DNA from: Candidatus Ideonella esbjergensis
Lineage (GTDB): Bacteria; Pseudomonadota; Gammaproteobacteria; Burkholderiales; Burkholderiaceae_C
Direction of reading: 5' to 3'
DNA length: 64,000 bases
Assembly: GCA_016710065.1 (NCBI GenBank)
Contig: JADJLP010000002.1
Coordinates: 620,001-684,000 of the forward strand
The number at the start of each line of letters is the position of its first letter. Positions within the stretch are counted from its first letter, which is position 1. A program made the position numbers and the translations under genes. Shown piece after piece: positions 16,250 to 25,358 of this stretch. The notes beneath the pieces were generated by a model. The model was not told the origin of the DNA. It did no database searches and was given only the letters and a program-made list of their open reading frames with translations.

Positions 16250-17977
16250 CTAGACGTTGGTGGAGGCCAGGACCTCTTCCAACGAAGTGACACCCAACTT
16301 GACCTTCACCAAACCCGATATGCGCAAGTCTCGCACCCCTTCGCGCCTGGCCTGGGTGGCCAGATCGGTGGACGAACCCTGGTTGAGGATCAGGCGCTGA
16401 ATCTCGTCGGAAATGGGCATGGCTTGGTACACACCCAACCGCCCTTTGTAGCCGTTGTTGCAAGAGGAGCAGCCCACCGCTTTGTAAGGGCGCCAACCCC
16501 CTTCCAGATCGCTGTCCGTGAACCCGGCCTTGAGCATGGCCTCGCGAGGGTACTCAACCGGGGTCTTGCAGTTTTCGCACAGGCGCCGCACCAGGCGCTG
16601 CGCCGTGATCAGCAGCACGCTGGCAGCGATGTTGAAGGGGGCCACCCCCATGTTCAGCAAGCGGGTCAAGGTGGACGGTGCGTCGTTGGTGTGCAGAGTG
16701 GATAGCACCAGGTGGCCGGTCTGTGCGGCCTTGATGGCGATGTCCGCCGTTTCCAGGTCGCGGATTTCGCCCACCATGATGATGTCCGGGTCTTGCCGCA
16801 GAAAGGACTTGAGGGCGGATGCAAAGGTGAGCCCCGCCTTGTCGTTGACGTTGACCTGATTGATGCCTGGCAGGTTGATTTCGGCCGGGTCTTCAACAGT
16901 GGAGATGTTCACACCGGGCTGGTTCAGCAGGTTCAGGCAGGTGTAGAGCGACACGGTCTTGCCGCTGCCAGTGGGGCCGGTCACCAGCACCATGCCATAG
17001 GGCCGCTGCACGGCGTGCAGCAGCCGCTGCTTTTCCTCAAGTTCATAGCCCAGCGCTTCAATGCCCAGCTTGGCACTGGACGAGTCGAGGATACGGATCA
17101 CGATCTTTTCGCCGAACAGCGTGGGCAGCGTGCTGACCCGGAAGTCGATAGACTTGCTGCCGAAGCGCAGCTTCATGCGGCCGTCCTGCGGCACTCGCTT
17201 CTCGGCAATGTCAAGGCGAGAGATGACCTTGATGCGCGAAGCCAGCTTGTCTTTGATGGCAATCGGCGGCTGCGTGATTTCGCGCAACTCACCATCCACC
17301 CGAAAACGCACGCGGTAATTGAACTCGTAGGGTTCAAAGTGCAGATCGGATGCGCGCAGGTTGATCGCGTCCACCAGCATCTTTTGAAGAAAGCGCACCA
17401 CAGGGGCGTCTTCAACCTCGGACGCTACGTCGGGCGCGCCCTGCTGTTGTTGTGGGTCCTCTTCGGTGACGTCAAACTCAAAGTCAGACGCCACGAGCGT
17501 GTCGAGGGCTTGTGCCGCGCTGGTGGTTTGCTTGTCGACCAGTTTGCTGAGCTTGTCGTACTCCACCAGGACCCATTCGGGCGCCAATTGGGTGGCGAAC
17601 TTGATGCGCTCGCCAGCCTCCTGGTCGGTGGGGTCGGCGCAGGCCAGAAACAGCCGGCTGCCACGGCGTCCCAGTGGCAAGACCTTGTACTGGCTGATCA
17701 GCCTACCGTCGATGAGGTTCTGCGGAACCTTCTGCAGATCCACCGAATCGAGATCCAGCAACGGCACCGACAAAGCCGAGGACAAGGAATGCGCAAGGAC
17801 TGACGGCGACAGCGTGCCTGCGGCAATCAGGCTCTCAATGAAACTGATGCGCTTTTCTCGCGCGCTCGCCACCAACTCTTCGGCCACCCGCGCACTGAGT
17901 TTGCCGCCATGAACCAACACGCGCGCGACACCCGTCAGGGCGTGGGATGGGGCTTCGGAAAGAGTGTCCACTGGCAA
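16250..17977 (-). CDS. pilB: Type IV pilus assembly ATPase PilB
   Basis: A 575-residue hexameric ATPase that drives pilus extension. It has an N-terminal MshEN/GspE_N domain, Walker A GPTGSGKT at residues 334-341, Walker B with the Asp box MVGEIRDLET, and the tetracysteine zinc site (CENC and CSSC pairs). There is no ATG before the conserved N-terminal domain. The frame opens with TTG at 17977 (or GTG at 17971) and neither has a clear RBS, so the exact start is uncertain. pilC follows after 64 bp. Confidence 0.95.
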   Translation of the reverse strand: MPVDTLSEAPSHALTGVARVLVHGGKLSARVAEELVASAREKRISFIESLIAAGTLSPSVLAHSLSSALSVPLLDLDSVDLQKVPQNLIDGRLISQYKVLPLGRRGSRLFLACADPTDQEAGERIKFATQLAPEWVLVEYDKLSKLVDKQTTSAAQALDTLVASDFEFDVTEEDPQQQQGAPDVASEVEDAPVVRFLQKMLVDAINLRASDLHFEPYEFNYRVRFRVDGELREITQPPIAIKDKLASRIKVISRLDIAEKRVPQDGRMKLRFGSKSIDFRVSTLPTLFGEKIVIRILDSSSAKLGIEALGYELEEKQRLLHAVQRPYGMVLVTGPTGSGKTVSLYTCLNLLNQPGVNISTVEDPAEINLPGINQVNVNDKAGLTFASALKSFLRQDPDIIMVGEIRDLETADIAIKAAQTGHLVLSTLHTNDAPSTLTRLLNMGVAPFNIAASVLLITAQRLVRRLCENCKTPVEYPREAMLKAGFTDSDLEGGWRPYKAVGCSSCNNGYKGRLGVYQAMPISDEIQRLILNQGSSTDLATQARREGVRDLRISGLVKVKLGVTSLEEVLASTNV

Positions 17978-18272
17978 AGGATGTGATCGCAGTCAGATTC
18001 CGTGAGGGCCTGCCAAACGCGTTGGCACCGACATGACCTTGAAATCAGGTTCATGCCGAAGTGTGGATGGTAAGCGGAGTTGGCGCAGCATCATCGCCGA
18101 TGCGTCTCCTGCTGTAAACGACGCGCAACGCGTCACGCAACAAGCTTGCGCAGGGGGCCGGCAATTGCCAGGTCAAGCCACTCGCTACCCGGTGAGGTGA
18201 GCGGGGCGCCATCTGCCCAGCGAGTTGACGCTGGGCCAAACTGCCAATGGCTGAACAACAGACCAGCCAATC

Positions 18273-18349
18273 TGGTCGGGGTGAGAGGATTCGAACCTCC
18301 GGCCTCTACGTCCCGAACGTAGCGCTCTACCAGGCTAAGCTACACCCCG
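18273..18349 (-). tRNA. tRNA-Pro (anticodon CGG)
   Basis: A 77-nt cloverleaf including an encoded CCA. The acceptor is CGGGGTG paired with CACCCCG, followed by A73 and CCA. The anticodon stem CTACG/CGTAG encloses the loop TTCGGGA, giving CGG. The T-arm is GGAGG-TTCGAAT-CCTCT. The 3' end overlaps a small hairpin at 18261-18277 followed on the minus strand by TGTTGTTC, which may end transcription. The interval 17978-18272 shows no gene. Confidence 0.97.
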
Positions 18350-18376
18350 ATTCGCGAACAGGTTGTTGCCAGCAGC

Positions 18377-19375
18377 TCAGAACGAGCGCTCAACCGATCG
18401 AGCCGATAATTCTAGCAGCAAATCCTTGGCGCTCGATGGGGGCAGCTTCTCGATGCTGGCGCGTGCAGCATCGGCTTCTCCGCGGGCCGCTTCGCGTGTA
18501 GCCTCAATGCCACCAGTTCGCCGGACGATGCCGACGATATCGGCCAATCGGTCGATCTCGCCGTGCTCTATGGCGTCCCGGATCAGGGTGCGCTCTTCCT
18601 CGGTGCCGTGGCTCATGGCGAACAACAAGGGCAAGGTGGGCTTGCCTTCGCGCAGGTCGTCGCCCACGTTCTTGCCCAGGGCCTCGGTATTGCCTTCGTA
18701 GTCGAGCAGGTCGTCCACCAGTTGAAAGGCGGTGCCCAGGGCGCGGCCATAGTCCGCGCAGGCGTCTTCCACCTCCTTGGGGGCGTCGGCGATGACAGCA
18801 CCCAGGCGGGCACTGGCCTCGAACAGCTTGGCAGTCTTGTAGCGAATGACACGGAGGTAGTCTGTCACCGAGATGTCGGGGTCGTGCATGTTCATCAACT
18901 GCAACACCTCGCCCTCGGCGATCACGTTGGTGGCGTCGGCAAGCACGTCCAGCACCCGCATGCGGTCAACCGACACCATCATCTGGAAGGCCCGCGAATA
19001 CAGGAAATCGCCCACCAGCACACTGGCGGCATTGCCGAACATGGCGTTGGCGGTTTCTCGGCCACGGCGCAACGACGACTCGTCTACCACGTCGTCGTGC
19101 AGCAGGGTGGCCGTGTGGATGAACTCCACGACGGCTGCCAGCTCGTATTTTTGCGGCCCCTCGAATCCCAGCGCCGAAGCAAACAGCAGCACCAGTCGAG
19201 GGCGGATGCGCTTGCCCCCTGCACCAATGATGTAGTGCGAGATCTGCTCAATCAACGCCACGTCCGACGACAGTTTGGCTCGGATCACCGCGTCGACCTG
19301 ACTCATATCCTGGGCCATCGGGTCGCGATCTGGGACGGATTCGGCGGACGGCTGTTGAAGTGTAGACGGGGGCAC
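18377..19375 (-). CDS. ispB: Octaprenyl diphosphate synthase-type polyprenyl synthetase
   Basis: A 332-residue all-trans prenyltransferase that makes the quinone side chain. The first aspartate-rich motif is LLHDDVVDESSLRRG, the second is QLVDDLLDYEG, and GAGGKRIRPRLVLL is the IPP-binding motif. The start is uncertain: GTG at 19375, or ATG at 19318 (MAQDMSQVD). The GTG sits about 30 bp after a TATAAT box with AAGG upstream, so I use it. It diverges from rplU-rpmA, the usual arrangement in proteobacteria. Confidence 0.93.
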   Translation of the reverse strand: MPPSTLQQPSAESVPDRDPMAQDMSQVDAVIRAKLSSDVALIEQISHYIIGAGGKRIRPRLVLLFASALGFEGPQKYELAAVVEFIHTATLLHDDVVDESSLRRGRETANAMFGNAASVLVGDFLYSRAFQMMVSVDRMRVLDVLADATNVIAEGEVLQLMNMHDPDISVTDYLRVIRYKTAKLFEASARLGAVIADAPKEVEDACADYGRALGTAFQLVDDLLDYEGNTEALGKNVGDDLREGKPTLPLLFAMSHGTEEERTLIRDAIEHGEIDRLADIVGIVRRTGGIEATREAARGEADAARASIEKLPPSSAKDLLLELSARSVERSF

Positions 19376-19405
19376 GGTTCAGCCTTCAGAGCGACAAAGC
19401 TTTTG

Positions 19406-19411
19406 ATTATA
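19406..19411 (-). promoter_or_regulatory. Probable -10 box of the ispB promoter
   Basis: A perfect TATAAT on the minus strand, about 30 bp upstream of the GTG start of ispB. No good -35 was found at 16-18 bp. It is supported by the hexamer and its position only. Confidence 0.5.
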
Positions 19412-19484
19412 GGAATCACGCGGCAAATTGCGGGCCGGCCCGTCGCAGGGGCGCTGGATTTCGGAGGCCACAGGTCGGCCCACG

Positions 19485-19493
19485 TGCTAGAAT
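19485..19493 (+). promoter_or_regulatory. Probable extended -10 of the rplU-rpmA promoter
   Basis: TGCTAGAAT, an extended -10 element (TGn plus TAGAAT), lies about 127 bp upstream of the rplU ATG. No convincing -35 is present, as is common for extended -10 promoters. A start near 19500 would give a 120-nt leader with strong hairpins. Confidence 0.5.
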
Positions 19494-19499
19494 TCCAAG

Positions 19500-19619
19500 C
19501 TTCGTCCCGGAATGGTCCGGGCGGGCCTGCTCGTGAGCAGGGCGTACCCCAGGATCCGGCTCTGGCCGGCACCCAGCAGGGATCGCCACACTGGGCGGGA
19601 TTTTTAGCAAAGGGCTTAT
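19500..19619 (+). promoter_or_regulatory. Hairpin-rich 5' leader of rplU, possible autoregulatory RNA
   Basis: Two perfect hairpins lie in tandem: CCCGGA-ATGG-TCCGGG (19506-19521) and CCTGCTC-GT-GAGCAGG (19526-19541). They are followed by GC-rich segments (CCGG/CCGG, CCAG/CTGG) before the ATG at 19620. Ribosomal protein operons often carry leader RNAs bound by one of their products. Assigning that role to L21 here is inference. Confidence 0.4.
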
Positions 19620-19931
19620 ATGTACGCGGTCATAAAAACCGGTGGCAAGCAATACAAGGTTGCAGCCGGCGAAAAGATCAAGATAGAACAGATAGCTGCG
19701 GACGTTGGCCAGGAAATCGTGATTGATCAGGTGCTTGCTGTCGGCAACGGCGCAGACCTGAAGGTCGGGACTCCCCTGGTGAGCGGTGCCAGCGTGAAGG
19801 CCATCGTCGTGGCGCAAGGTCGTCATGACAAGGTCCGCATCTTCAAGATGCGTCGTCGCAAGCACTACCAAAAGCATGGCGGTCATCGCCAGCATTACAC
19901 CGAGCTGGAAATCAGTTCGGTCAACGGCTGA
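19620..19931 (+). CDS. rplU: 50S ribosomal protein L21
   Basis: A 103-residue 23S rRNA-binding protein. It starts MYAVIKTGGKQYKV, has the typical KVRIFKMRRRKHYQKHGGHRQ basic segment, and ends ELEISSVNG. It is the first gene of the rplU-rpmA operon, followed by rpmA after 29 bp. Family length is 103, so it is complete. Confidence 0.99.
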   Translation: MYAVIKTGGKQYKVAAGEKIKIEQIAADVGQEIVIDQVLAVGNGADLKVGTPLVSGASVKAIVVAQGRHDKVRIFKMRRRKHYQKHGGHRQHYTELEISSVNG

Positions 19932-19960
19932 AGCCACAGCATTCCAAGGAGTTCTGAACC

Positions 19961-20218
19961 ATGGCACAGAAAAAAGGCGGCGGTTCCACACGGAACGGCC
20001 GCGACTCTCAACCGAAGATGCTGGGCGTCAAGGCGTTCGGCGGCCAACTGATCTCGGCTGGTTCCATCATCGTTCGTCAGCGCGGCACCAAGTTCCACGC
20101 CGGCAGCAATGTCGGCATGGGCCGTGACCACACGCTGTTCGCGCTGGTTGATGGCACCGTCTCGTTCAAGATCAAGGGCGAGCTGAACCGTCACACCATC
20201 AACGTGACACCGGTCTGA
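19961..20218 (+). CDS. rpmA: 50S ribosomal protein L27
   Basis: An 85-residue protein near the peptidyl-transferase centre. The N-terminus MAQKKGGGSTRNGRDSQPK reaches the P-site tRNA. The conserved GSIIVRQRGTKFHAGSNVGMGRDHTLFAL segment is intact. The operon ends here with an intrinsic terminator. Confidence 0.99.
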   Translation: MAQKKGGGSTRNGRDSQPKMLGVKAFGGQLISAGSIIVRQRGTKFHAGSNVGMGRDHTLFALVDGTVSFKIKGELNRHTINVTPV

Positions 20219-20236
20219 GGCAACTCGGGCCCATGC

Positions 20237-20263
20237 AAAGCCCCGGCTCGCCGGGGCTTTTTT
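20237..20263 (+). terminator. Intrinsic terminator after rpmA
   Basis: The stem AAAGCCCCGG/CCGGGGCTTT (10 bp) has the loop CTCG and runs into six Ts (20258-20263). It starts 18 bp past the rpmA stop and 67 bp before obgE. It should separate obgE-proB from the ribosomal operon, at least partly. Confidence 0.93.
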
Positions 20264-20303
20264 CCTTGTAGGCTGCGGCCTCGCCACCCAACCCCCATCC
20301 ACC

Positions 20304-21662
20304 ATGAAATTCGTTGACGAAGCGACCATCGACATTGCCGCCGGCAATGGCGGCGCCGGCTGCGCGAGCTTTCGCCGCGAGAAATTCATCCCCTTTGGCG
20401 GGCCCGACGGTGGCAATGGCGGCAAGGGCGGCAGCGTCTATGCCGTGGCCGATCGCAACCTCAACACGCTGATCGACTATCGCTATGCGCGGCGTCACGA
20501 GGCTCGCAACGGCGAAGCCGGGCGGGGTGCGGATTGCTTTGGTGCGGCGGCGGATGACGTCATCTTGCGCATGCCGGTGGGCACCATCATCACCGACACC
20601 GACACCGGTCGCGTGATGGCCGAACTGATCGAGCCCGATGTGCCGGTGCTGCTGGCCAAGGGCGGCGATGGCGGCTTCGGCAATCTGCACTACAAGACTT
20701 CCACCAACCGGGCACCCAGGCAGCACACGCCGGGTTGGCCGGGCGAGCGCTTCAACCTGAAGCTTGAACTGCGCGTGCTGGCCGATGTGGGGCTGCTGGG
20801 CATGCCCAACGCCGGCAAGTCCACGCTGATCGCGGCGGTCTCAAACGCTCGGCCCAAGATCGCCGACTACCCGTTCACCACCTTGCACCCCAACCTGGGC
20901 GTGGTGCGTGTGGGCCCCGAGAAGAGCTTTGTGATCGCCGACATCCCCGGCCTGATCGAGGGCGCTTCCGAAGGGGCTGGCCTTGGCCACCTGTTCTTGC
21001 GCCACTTGCAGCGCACACGCTTGCTGTTGCATGTGGTGGACATGGCGCCCTTTGACGAATCGGTCGATCCGGTGGCTCAGGCCAAGGCCATCGTCGAGGA
21101 ATTGCGCAAGTACGACGAGGAAGGGCCGAAGCGGCCGCGCCGGCGCGTTCAGTCTGCGGCGAAGGATGACGATGGCGAGGATTGGGAAGAGGACATCGCC
21201 GAACCCGAGGCTGAAATGGATGCCGAACCCGAGCCGACGCCGCTGCCGCACCATGGCGTGCCATTGATGGCCAAGCCCCGTTGGCTGGTGCTCAACAAGC
21301 TCGACATGGTGCCCGAGGCCGAACGTGCGGCGCGGGTCAAGGACTTCGTCAAACGGTTCAAGTGGAAGGGTCCGGTGTTCCAGATCTCTGCGTTGGCTCG
21401 CGAGGGCATGCCGCCACTGATCCACGCCATCTGGGACGAGGTGGCCAAGGGCCAGCAGCCGGTTGCTGAGGCGCCCGACCCGCGCTTCGTTCAGCCGGAT
21501 GAGGGCGCTGTGCCGCAGGCCAAGCGCACCCGCAAGGTCACGGCCGGTGTGCGTACCGGTGGCAGTCTGACCAAGCCGGGCCCCAAGGGCCGGGGCAAGA
21601 CTGAAAAGGTCATCCCGGCGCCCGAGCGCGATCCTCGTTTTGACCACCAAGAAGACGAGTGA
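20304..21662 (+). CDS. obgE: Obg GTPase (CgtA) with a charged insertion
   Basis: A 452-residue ribosome-associated GTPase. The glycine-rich Obg fold fills residues 1-158 (GGNGGKGG at 37-44). In the G domain, G1 is GMPNAGKS (166-173), G3 is DIPGLIEGASEG and G4 is NKLD (331-334). Residues 274-321, between G3 and G4, hold a basic then strongly acidic insertion (KRPRRRVQ, then EDWEEDIAEPEAEMDAEPEP) that standard Obg proteins of about 360-390 residues lack. The C-terminal tail after the G domain is basic and disorder-like, not an OCT domain. The TGA is 7 bp before the proB ATG. Confidence 0.95.
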   Translation: MKFVDEATIDIAAGNGGAGCASFRREKFIPFGGPDGGNGGKGGSVYAVADRNLNTLIDYRYARRHEARNGEAGRGADCFGAAADDVILRMPVGTIITDTDTGRVMAELIEPDVPVLLAKGGDGGFGNLHYKTSTNRAPRQHTPGWPGERFNLKLELRVLADVGLLGMPNAGKSTLIAAVSNARPKIADYPFTTLHPNLGVVRVGPEKSFVIADIPGLIEGASEGAGLGHLFLRHLQRTRLLLHVVDMAPFDESVDPVAQAKAIVEELRKYDEEGPKRPRRRVQSAAKDDDGEDWEEDIAEPEAEMDAEPEPTPLPHHGVPLMAKPRWLVLNKLDMVPEAERAARVKDFVKRFKWKGPVFQISALAREGMPPLIHAIWDEVAKGQQPVAEAPDPRFVQPDEGAVPQAKRTRKVTAGVRTGGSLTKPGPKGRGKTEKVIPAPERDPRFDHQEDE

Positions 21663-21669
21663 TGCCCCG

Positions 21670-22791
21670 ATGAGCGACGCCCTGAAGAACGCCCGCCGCA
21701 TTGTCGTCAAGGTCGGCTCCAGTCTGGTCACCAACGAAGGCAAGGGCGTCGATGCCCAGGCCATCGGCAACTGGTGCCGGCAACTCGCCGCGCTGGCCCA
21801 CCAGGGCCGCGAGGTGGTGATGGTCTCCAGCGGTGCCATCGCCGAAGGCATGAAGCGGCTGGGTTGGTCCACCCGGCCCAAGGAGCTGAATGAATTGCAG
21901 GCCGCCGCAGCAGTGGGCCAGATGGGCCTGGTGCAGATGTACGAGCGGCAACTGAGCGAGCACGGCATGGGAAGTGCCCAAGTGCTGCTCACCCACGCCG
22001 ACCTAGCTGACCGCGAACGCTACCTGAACGCCCGCTCCACGTTGTTGACGCTGCTGGGGCTCAAGGTGATTCCGGTCATCAACGAGAACGACACCGTCGT
22101 CAACGACGAGATCAAGTTCGGCGACAACGACACCCTGGGCGCCCTGGTGGCCAACCTGATTGAGGCCGATGCCCTGGTCATCCTCACCGACCAGCGTGGG
22201 CTGTACTCAGCAGACCCACGCACCAATCCCGACGCGCGCTTCATCGACGTTGCCGAGGCCGGCAAACCCGAACTCGAGTTGATGGCTGGCGGCGCTGGTT
22301 CGCGCGTGGGCACGGGCGGCATGCTCACCAAGATCCTTGCAGCCAAGCGCGCCGCGGGCAGTGGTGCCAGCACCGTCATCGCATGGGGGCGCGAGCCTGA
22401 TGTGCTGATCCGCCTGGCGGCCGGTGAGGCCATCGGTACTGCGTTGTTGGCCGGTACCGCCAAGCTGGCCGCACGTAAGCAGTGGATGGCCGATCACCTG
22501 CAGATGCGCGGTGGCGTCAAGGTGGACGACGGCGCTGTGAACAAGCTTCGCGACGAAGGCAAGAGCCTGTTGCCGATCGGTGTGATCGAGGTGGTAGGCG
22601 AGTTCAACCGCGGTGATGTGATCGCGGTGCGCAACACGGCAGGCCTGGAAATTGCCCGTGGGCTGGCGAACTACTCCAGTGCCGAGGCCCGGTTGATCGC
22701 GCGCAAACCCTCGTCGCAGATCGAGGGCCTGCTGGGCGGGTACGCCAACGAGCCCGAGTTGATCCACCGGGACAACCTGGTGCTCGCGTAG
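21670..22791 (+). CDS. proB: Glutamate 5-kinase with PUA domain
   Basis: A 373-residue enzyme for the first step of proline synthesis, making L-glutamate 5-phosphate from ATP and glutamate. The amino-acid kinase domain begins ARRIVVKVGSSLVTNEG and includes SSGAIAEGMKRLG and INENDTVVNDEIKFGDND. A C-terminal PUA domain (about 280-360) is typical of proteobacterial ProB. The ATG at 21670 lies 7 bp after obgE, so they are probably co-transcribed. It converges on rppH. Confidence 0.97.
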   Translation: MSDALKNARRIVVKVGSSLVTNEGKGVDAQAIGNWCRQLAALAHQGREVVMVSSGAIAEGMKRLGWSTRPKELNELQAAAAVGQMGLVQMYERQLSEHGMGSAQVLLTHADLADRERYLNARSTLLTLLGLKVIPVINENDTVVNDEIKFGDNDTLGALVANLIEADALVILTDQRGLYSADPRTNPDARFIDVAEAGKPELELMAGGAGSRVGTGGMLTKILAAKRAAGSGASTVIAWGREPDVLIRLAAGEAIGTALLAGTAKLAARKQWMADHLQMRGGVKVDDGAVNKLRDEGKSLLPIGVIEVVGEFNRGDVIAVRNTAGLEIARGLANYSSAEARLIARKPSSQIEGLLGGYANEPELIHRDNLVLA

Positions 22792-22887
22792 CGAACAACA
22801 GGTTGTTGCGAAGACTCACGTCGACGCAGTCAAGGTGAAAGCGTTTCGCACTGGGTCGAAGTCACAACTACGACTAGGCTCTACAGC

Positions 22888-23508
22888 TTAAAGCGCCGTC
22901 CCCGGTCCCGGATCTGCATCTTGTGCTGTTCTCTCGGCCAGTTCATCCAGCGTCATCTCGCCACCACCCTCGGGCATATGCCCGCCCTGCACATGCGGAC
23001 GCATGCCACTGCGCAGATAGCGGTTGTGGAAGTTGGTCTTGGGCATGTAGCGCGCAAGCTCGGTGAGCGCCATCTGGTAGACGTCGCGCTTGAACTCGAT
23101 CACCACGTCCAGCGGCACCCAGTACTCGTTCCAGCGCCATGCGTCGAACTCGGGATGGTCGGTGGCTCGCAGGTTCATGTCGCTGTCGCGGCCCATCAGG
23201 CGCAGAAGAAACCAGATCTGCTTCTGGCCCTTGTAGTGGCCTCGCGCATCCTTGCGGATGAAATGGTCGGGCACGTTGTAGCGCAGCCAGTCGCGGGTGC
23301 GCGCCAGAATCTGCACATGCTCTGGGTGCAGGCCCACTTCTTCATGCAACTCGCGGAACATCGCCTGCTCGGGCGACTCGCCATACTTGATGCCCCCTTG
23401 CGGGAACTGCCAGGAGTGGGTGCGCAGCCGTTTGCCCCAAAAAACCTGGTTACGGGCGTTGAGCAGGATGATGCCGACGTTGGGCCTGTAGCCCTCTCGG
23501 TCGAGCAT
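22888..23508 (-). CDS. rppH: RNA pyrophosphohydrolase RppH (Nudix)
   Basis: A 206-residue Nudix hydrolase that removes pyrophosphate from 5' ends of mRNA and so starts RNase E decay. The Nudix box GGIKYGESPEQAMFRELHEEVG is intact. The N-terminus MLDREGYRPNVGIILLN is conserved. The C-terminal tail after the catalytic domain is longer than in E. coli and looks disordered. The ATG at 23508 has GGGG upstream. It diverges from proS, a common betaproteobacterial arrangement. Confidence 0.95.
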   Translation of the reverse strand: MLDREGYRPNVGIILLNARNQVFWGKRLRTHSWQFPQGGIKYGESPEQAMFRELHEEVGLHPEHVQILARTRDWLRYNVPDHFIRKDARGHYKGQKQIWFLLRLMGRDSDMNLRATDHPEFDAWRWNEYWVPLDVVIEFKRDVYQMALTELARYMPKTNFHNRYLRSGMRPHVQGGHMPEGGGEMTLDELAERTAQDADPGPGTAL

Positions 23509-23612
23509 AATCAAACCCCAAATTTTGAACTGAAATCAATATAGCACCGGCAGCGCCGAGGGCCCAGTCCCTGCTTTCCCGAACACGCGCTGCGGGGGCC
23601 CTGACCGATGCC

Positions 23613-25358
23613 ATGAAAGCCTCTAACTTCTTCATCTCTACGCTCAAGGAAGCGCCTGCCGACGCCGAGGTGGTCAGCCACAAGCTGATGATGCGCGCTG
23701 GCATGATCAAGCGGCTCGGCGCCGGCATCTACAACTACATGCCGATGGGCTTGCGGGTGATCCGCAAGGTCGAGGCCATCATCCGCGAGGAGATGAACCG
23801 CGCCGGCGCTGTCGAGTTGCTGATGCCTGTGGTGCAGCCGGCCGAGCTGTGGCAGGAGACCGGCCGCTTCGAGAAGATGGGCCCCGAATTGATGCGGGTG
23901 AAAGACCGCCACGAGCGCGACTTCATCATCCAACCCACCAGCGAAGAGGTGGTGACCGACATCGCACGCCAGGAGCTGCGCAGCTACAAGCAACTGCCCA
24001 AGAATTTCTATCACATACAGACCAAGTTTCGCGACGAACGTCGGCCCCGCTTCGGCATCATGCGCGGGCGCGAGTTCACGATGAAGGACGCGTATTCGTT
24101 TGACCGCGATGTGGAGTCCGGCAAGCGCAGCTACCAGCTGATGTACGACGCCTATTGTCGAATTCTTGACCGTATGCAGTTGAAGTACCGTGCGGTTTCA
24201 GCTGATTCAGGCGCCATCGGTGGCGATGTCTCGCAGGAGTTTCAGGTCATCGCCGACACCGGTGAAGATGCCATCATCTACTGCCCTACCAGTGACTACG
24301 CGGCCAACATCGAGAAGGCTGAAGCCGTTGCTCTGACGCCTACGCGCCGCGCGGCCGCGCAGGCAATGCAGAAGACGCCCACGCCGGGCAAGAGCACCTG
24401 TGCCGATGTGGCGCAATTGCTGGGCCTGCCGCTGTCGCAAACAGTGAAATCGCTGGTATTGGCCACGGACGAGTTCAATGACGACGGTGAACTGGTCAAG
24501 AGTACCGTCTGGCTGTTGCTGGTGCGGGGCGACCACGACCTGAACGAGGTGAAGGCCGGCAAGGTGGAGGGCCTGAAGACTGGCTTCCGCTTCGCCACCG
24601 TGGCCGAGATCGAAGATCACTTCGGCTGCAAGCCTGGTTACCTGGGCCCCATCGGCTTGATCAAGCCCGTGAAAGTGGTGGCCGACCGCACCGTGGCCCA
24701 CATGGCCGACTTTGTCTGTGGCGCGAACCAGGCTGATTTCCACATCACCGGTGTGAACTGGGGCCGTGACCTGCCCGAGCCAGATGTGGTGGCCGACATC
24801 CGCAACGTCGTGGCGGGCGACCCTTCCCCCGACGGCCAGGGCGTATTGGCCATTGAGCGCGGCATTGAAGTAGGTCACGTGTTTCTGCTGGGCACCAAGT
24901 ACAGCGAGCCGATGAAAGCCACGTTCCTCGACGAGACCGGCAAGCCGCAGTTCCTGGTCATGGGCTGCTACGGCATTGGTGTCACCCGCATCCTGGGTGC
25001 GGCCATCGAGCAGAGCCACGACGAGCGCGGCATCGTCTGGCCCAACGCCATCGCGCCGTTCGCCGTGGTGCTGTGCCCTATCGGCTACGACCGCTCGGCC
25101 GATGTGAAGGCCGCAGCCGACGCACTGCACGACGAGTTGCAGGCGGCGGGCATCGATGTGCTGCTGGACGACCGTGGCGAGCGCCCCGGAGCGATGTTTG
25201 CCGACTGGGAACTGATAGGTGTGCCGCAGCGCGTGGTCATCTCCGAGCGGGGCCTCAAGGAAGGCCAGCTCGAAGTGCAAGGCCGCCGCGAGACCGAAGC
25301 CAGCAAGGTGGCCATGGCCAACGTTGCCGCGCATCTGAAGGCGCGGCTCGCCGCATGA
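23613..25358 (+). CDS. proS: Prolyl-tRNA synthetase (bacterial type with editing domain)
   Basis: A 581-residue class II synthetase. Motif 2 is KFRDERRPRFGIMRGREFTMKDAYSF and motif 3 is GCYGIGVTRILGA. The insertion between motifs 2 and 3 (about 230-400) is the cis-editing INS domain that hydrolyses Ala-tRNA(Pro). The C-terminal anticodon-binding domain ends ANVAAHLKARLAA. The TGA overlaps the next gene's ATG as ATGA. Confidence 0.97.
   Translation: MKASNFFISTLKEAPADAEVVSHKLMMRAGMIKRLGAGIYNYMPMGLRVIRKVEAIIREEMNRAGAVELLMPVVQPAELWQETGRFEKMGPELMRVKDRHERDFIIQPTSEEVVTDIARQELRSYKQLPKNFYHIQTKFRDERRPRFGIMRGREFTMKDAYSFDRDVESGKRSYQLMYDAYCRILDRMQLKYRAVSADSGAIGGDVSQEFQVIADTGEDAIIYCPTSDYAANIEKAEAVALTPTRRAAAQAMQKTPTPGKSTCADVAQLLGLPLSQTVKSLVLATDEFNDDGELVKSTVWLLLVRGDHDLNEVKAGKVEGLKTGFRFATVAEIEDHFGCKPGYLGPIGLIKPVKVVADRTVAHMADFVCGANQADFHITGVNWGRDLPEPDVVADIRNVVAGDPSPDGQGVLAIERGIEVGHVFLLGTKYSEPMKATFLDETGKPQFLVMGCYGIGVTRILGAAIEQSHDERGIVWPNAIAPFAVVLCPIGYDRSADVKAAADALHDELQAAGIDVLLDDRGERPGAMFADWELIGVPQRVVISERGLKEGQLEVQGRRETEASKVAMANVAAHLKARLAA

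Noticed and set aside
18051..18239. Small open frame between pilB and tRNA-Pro
   Set aside because: No RBS, no recognisable sequence, Arg/Ser-rich composition and no coding signature.
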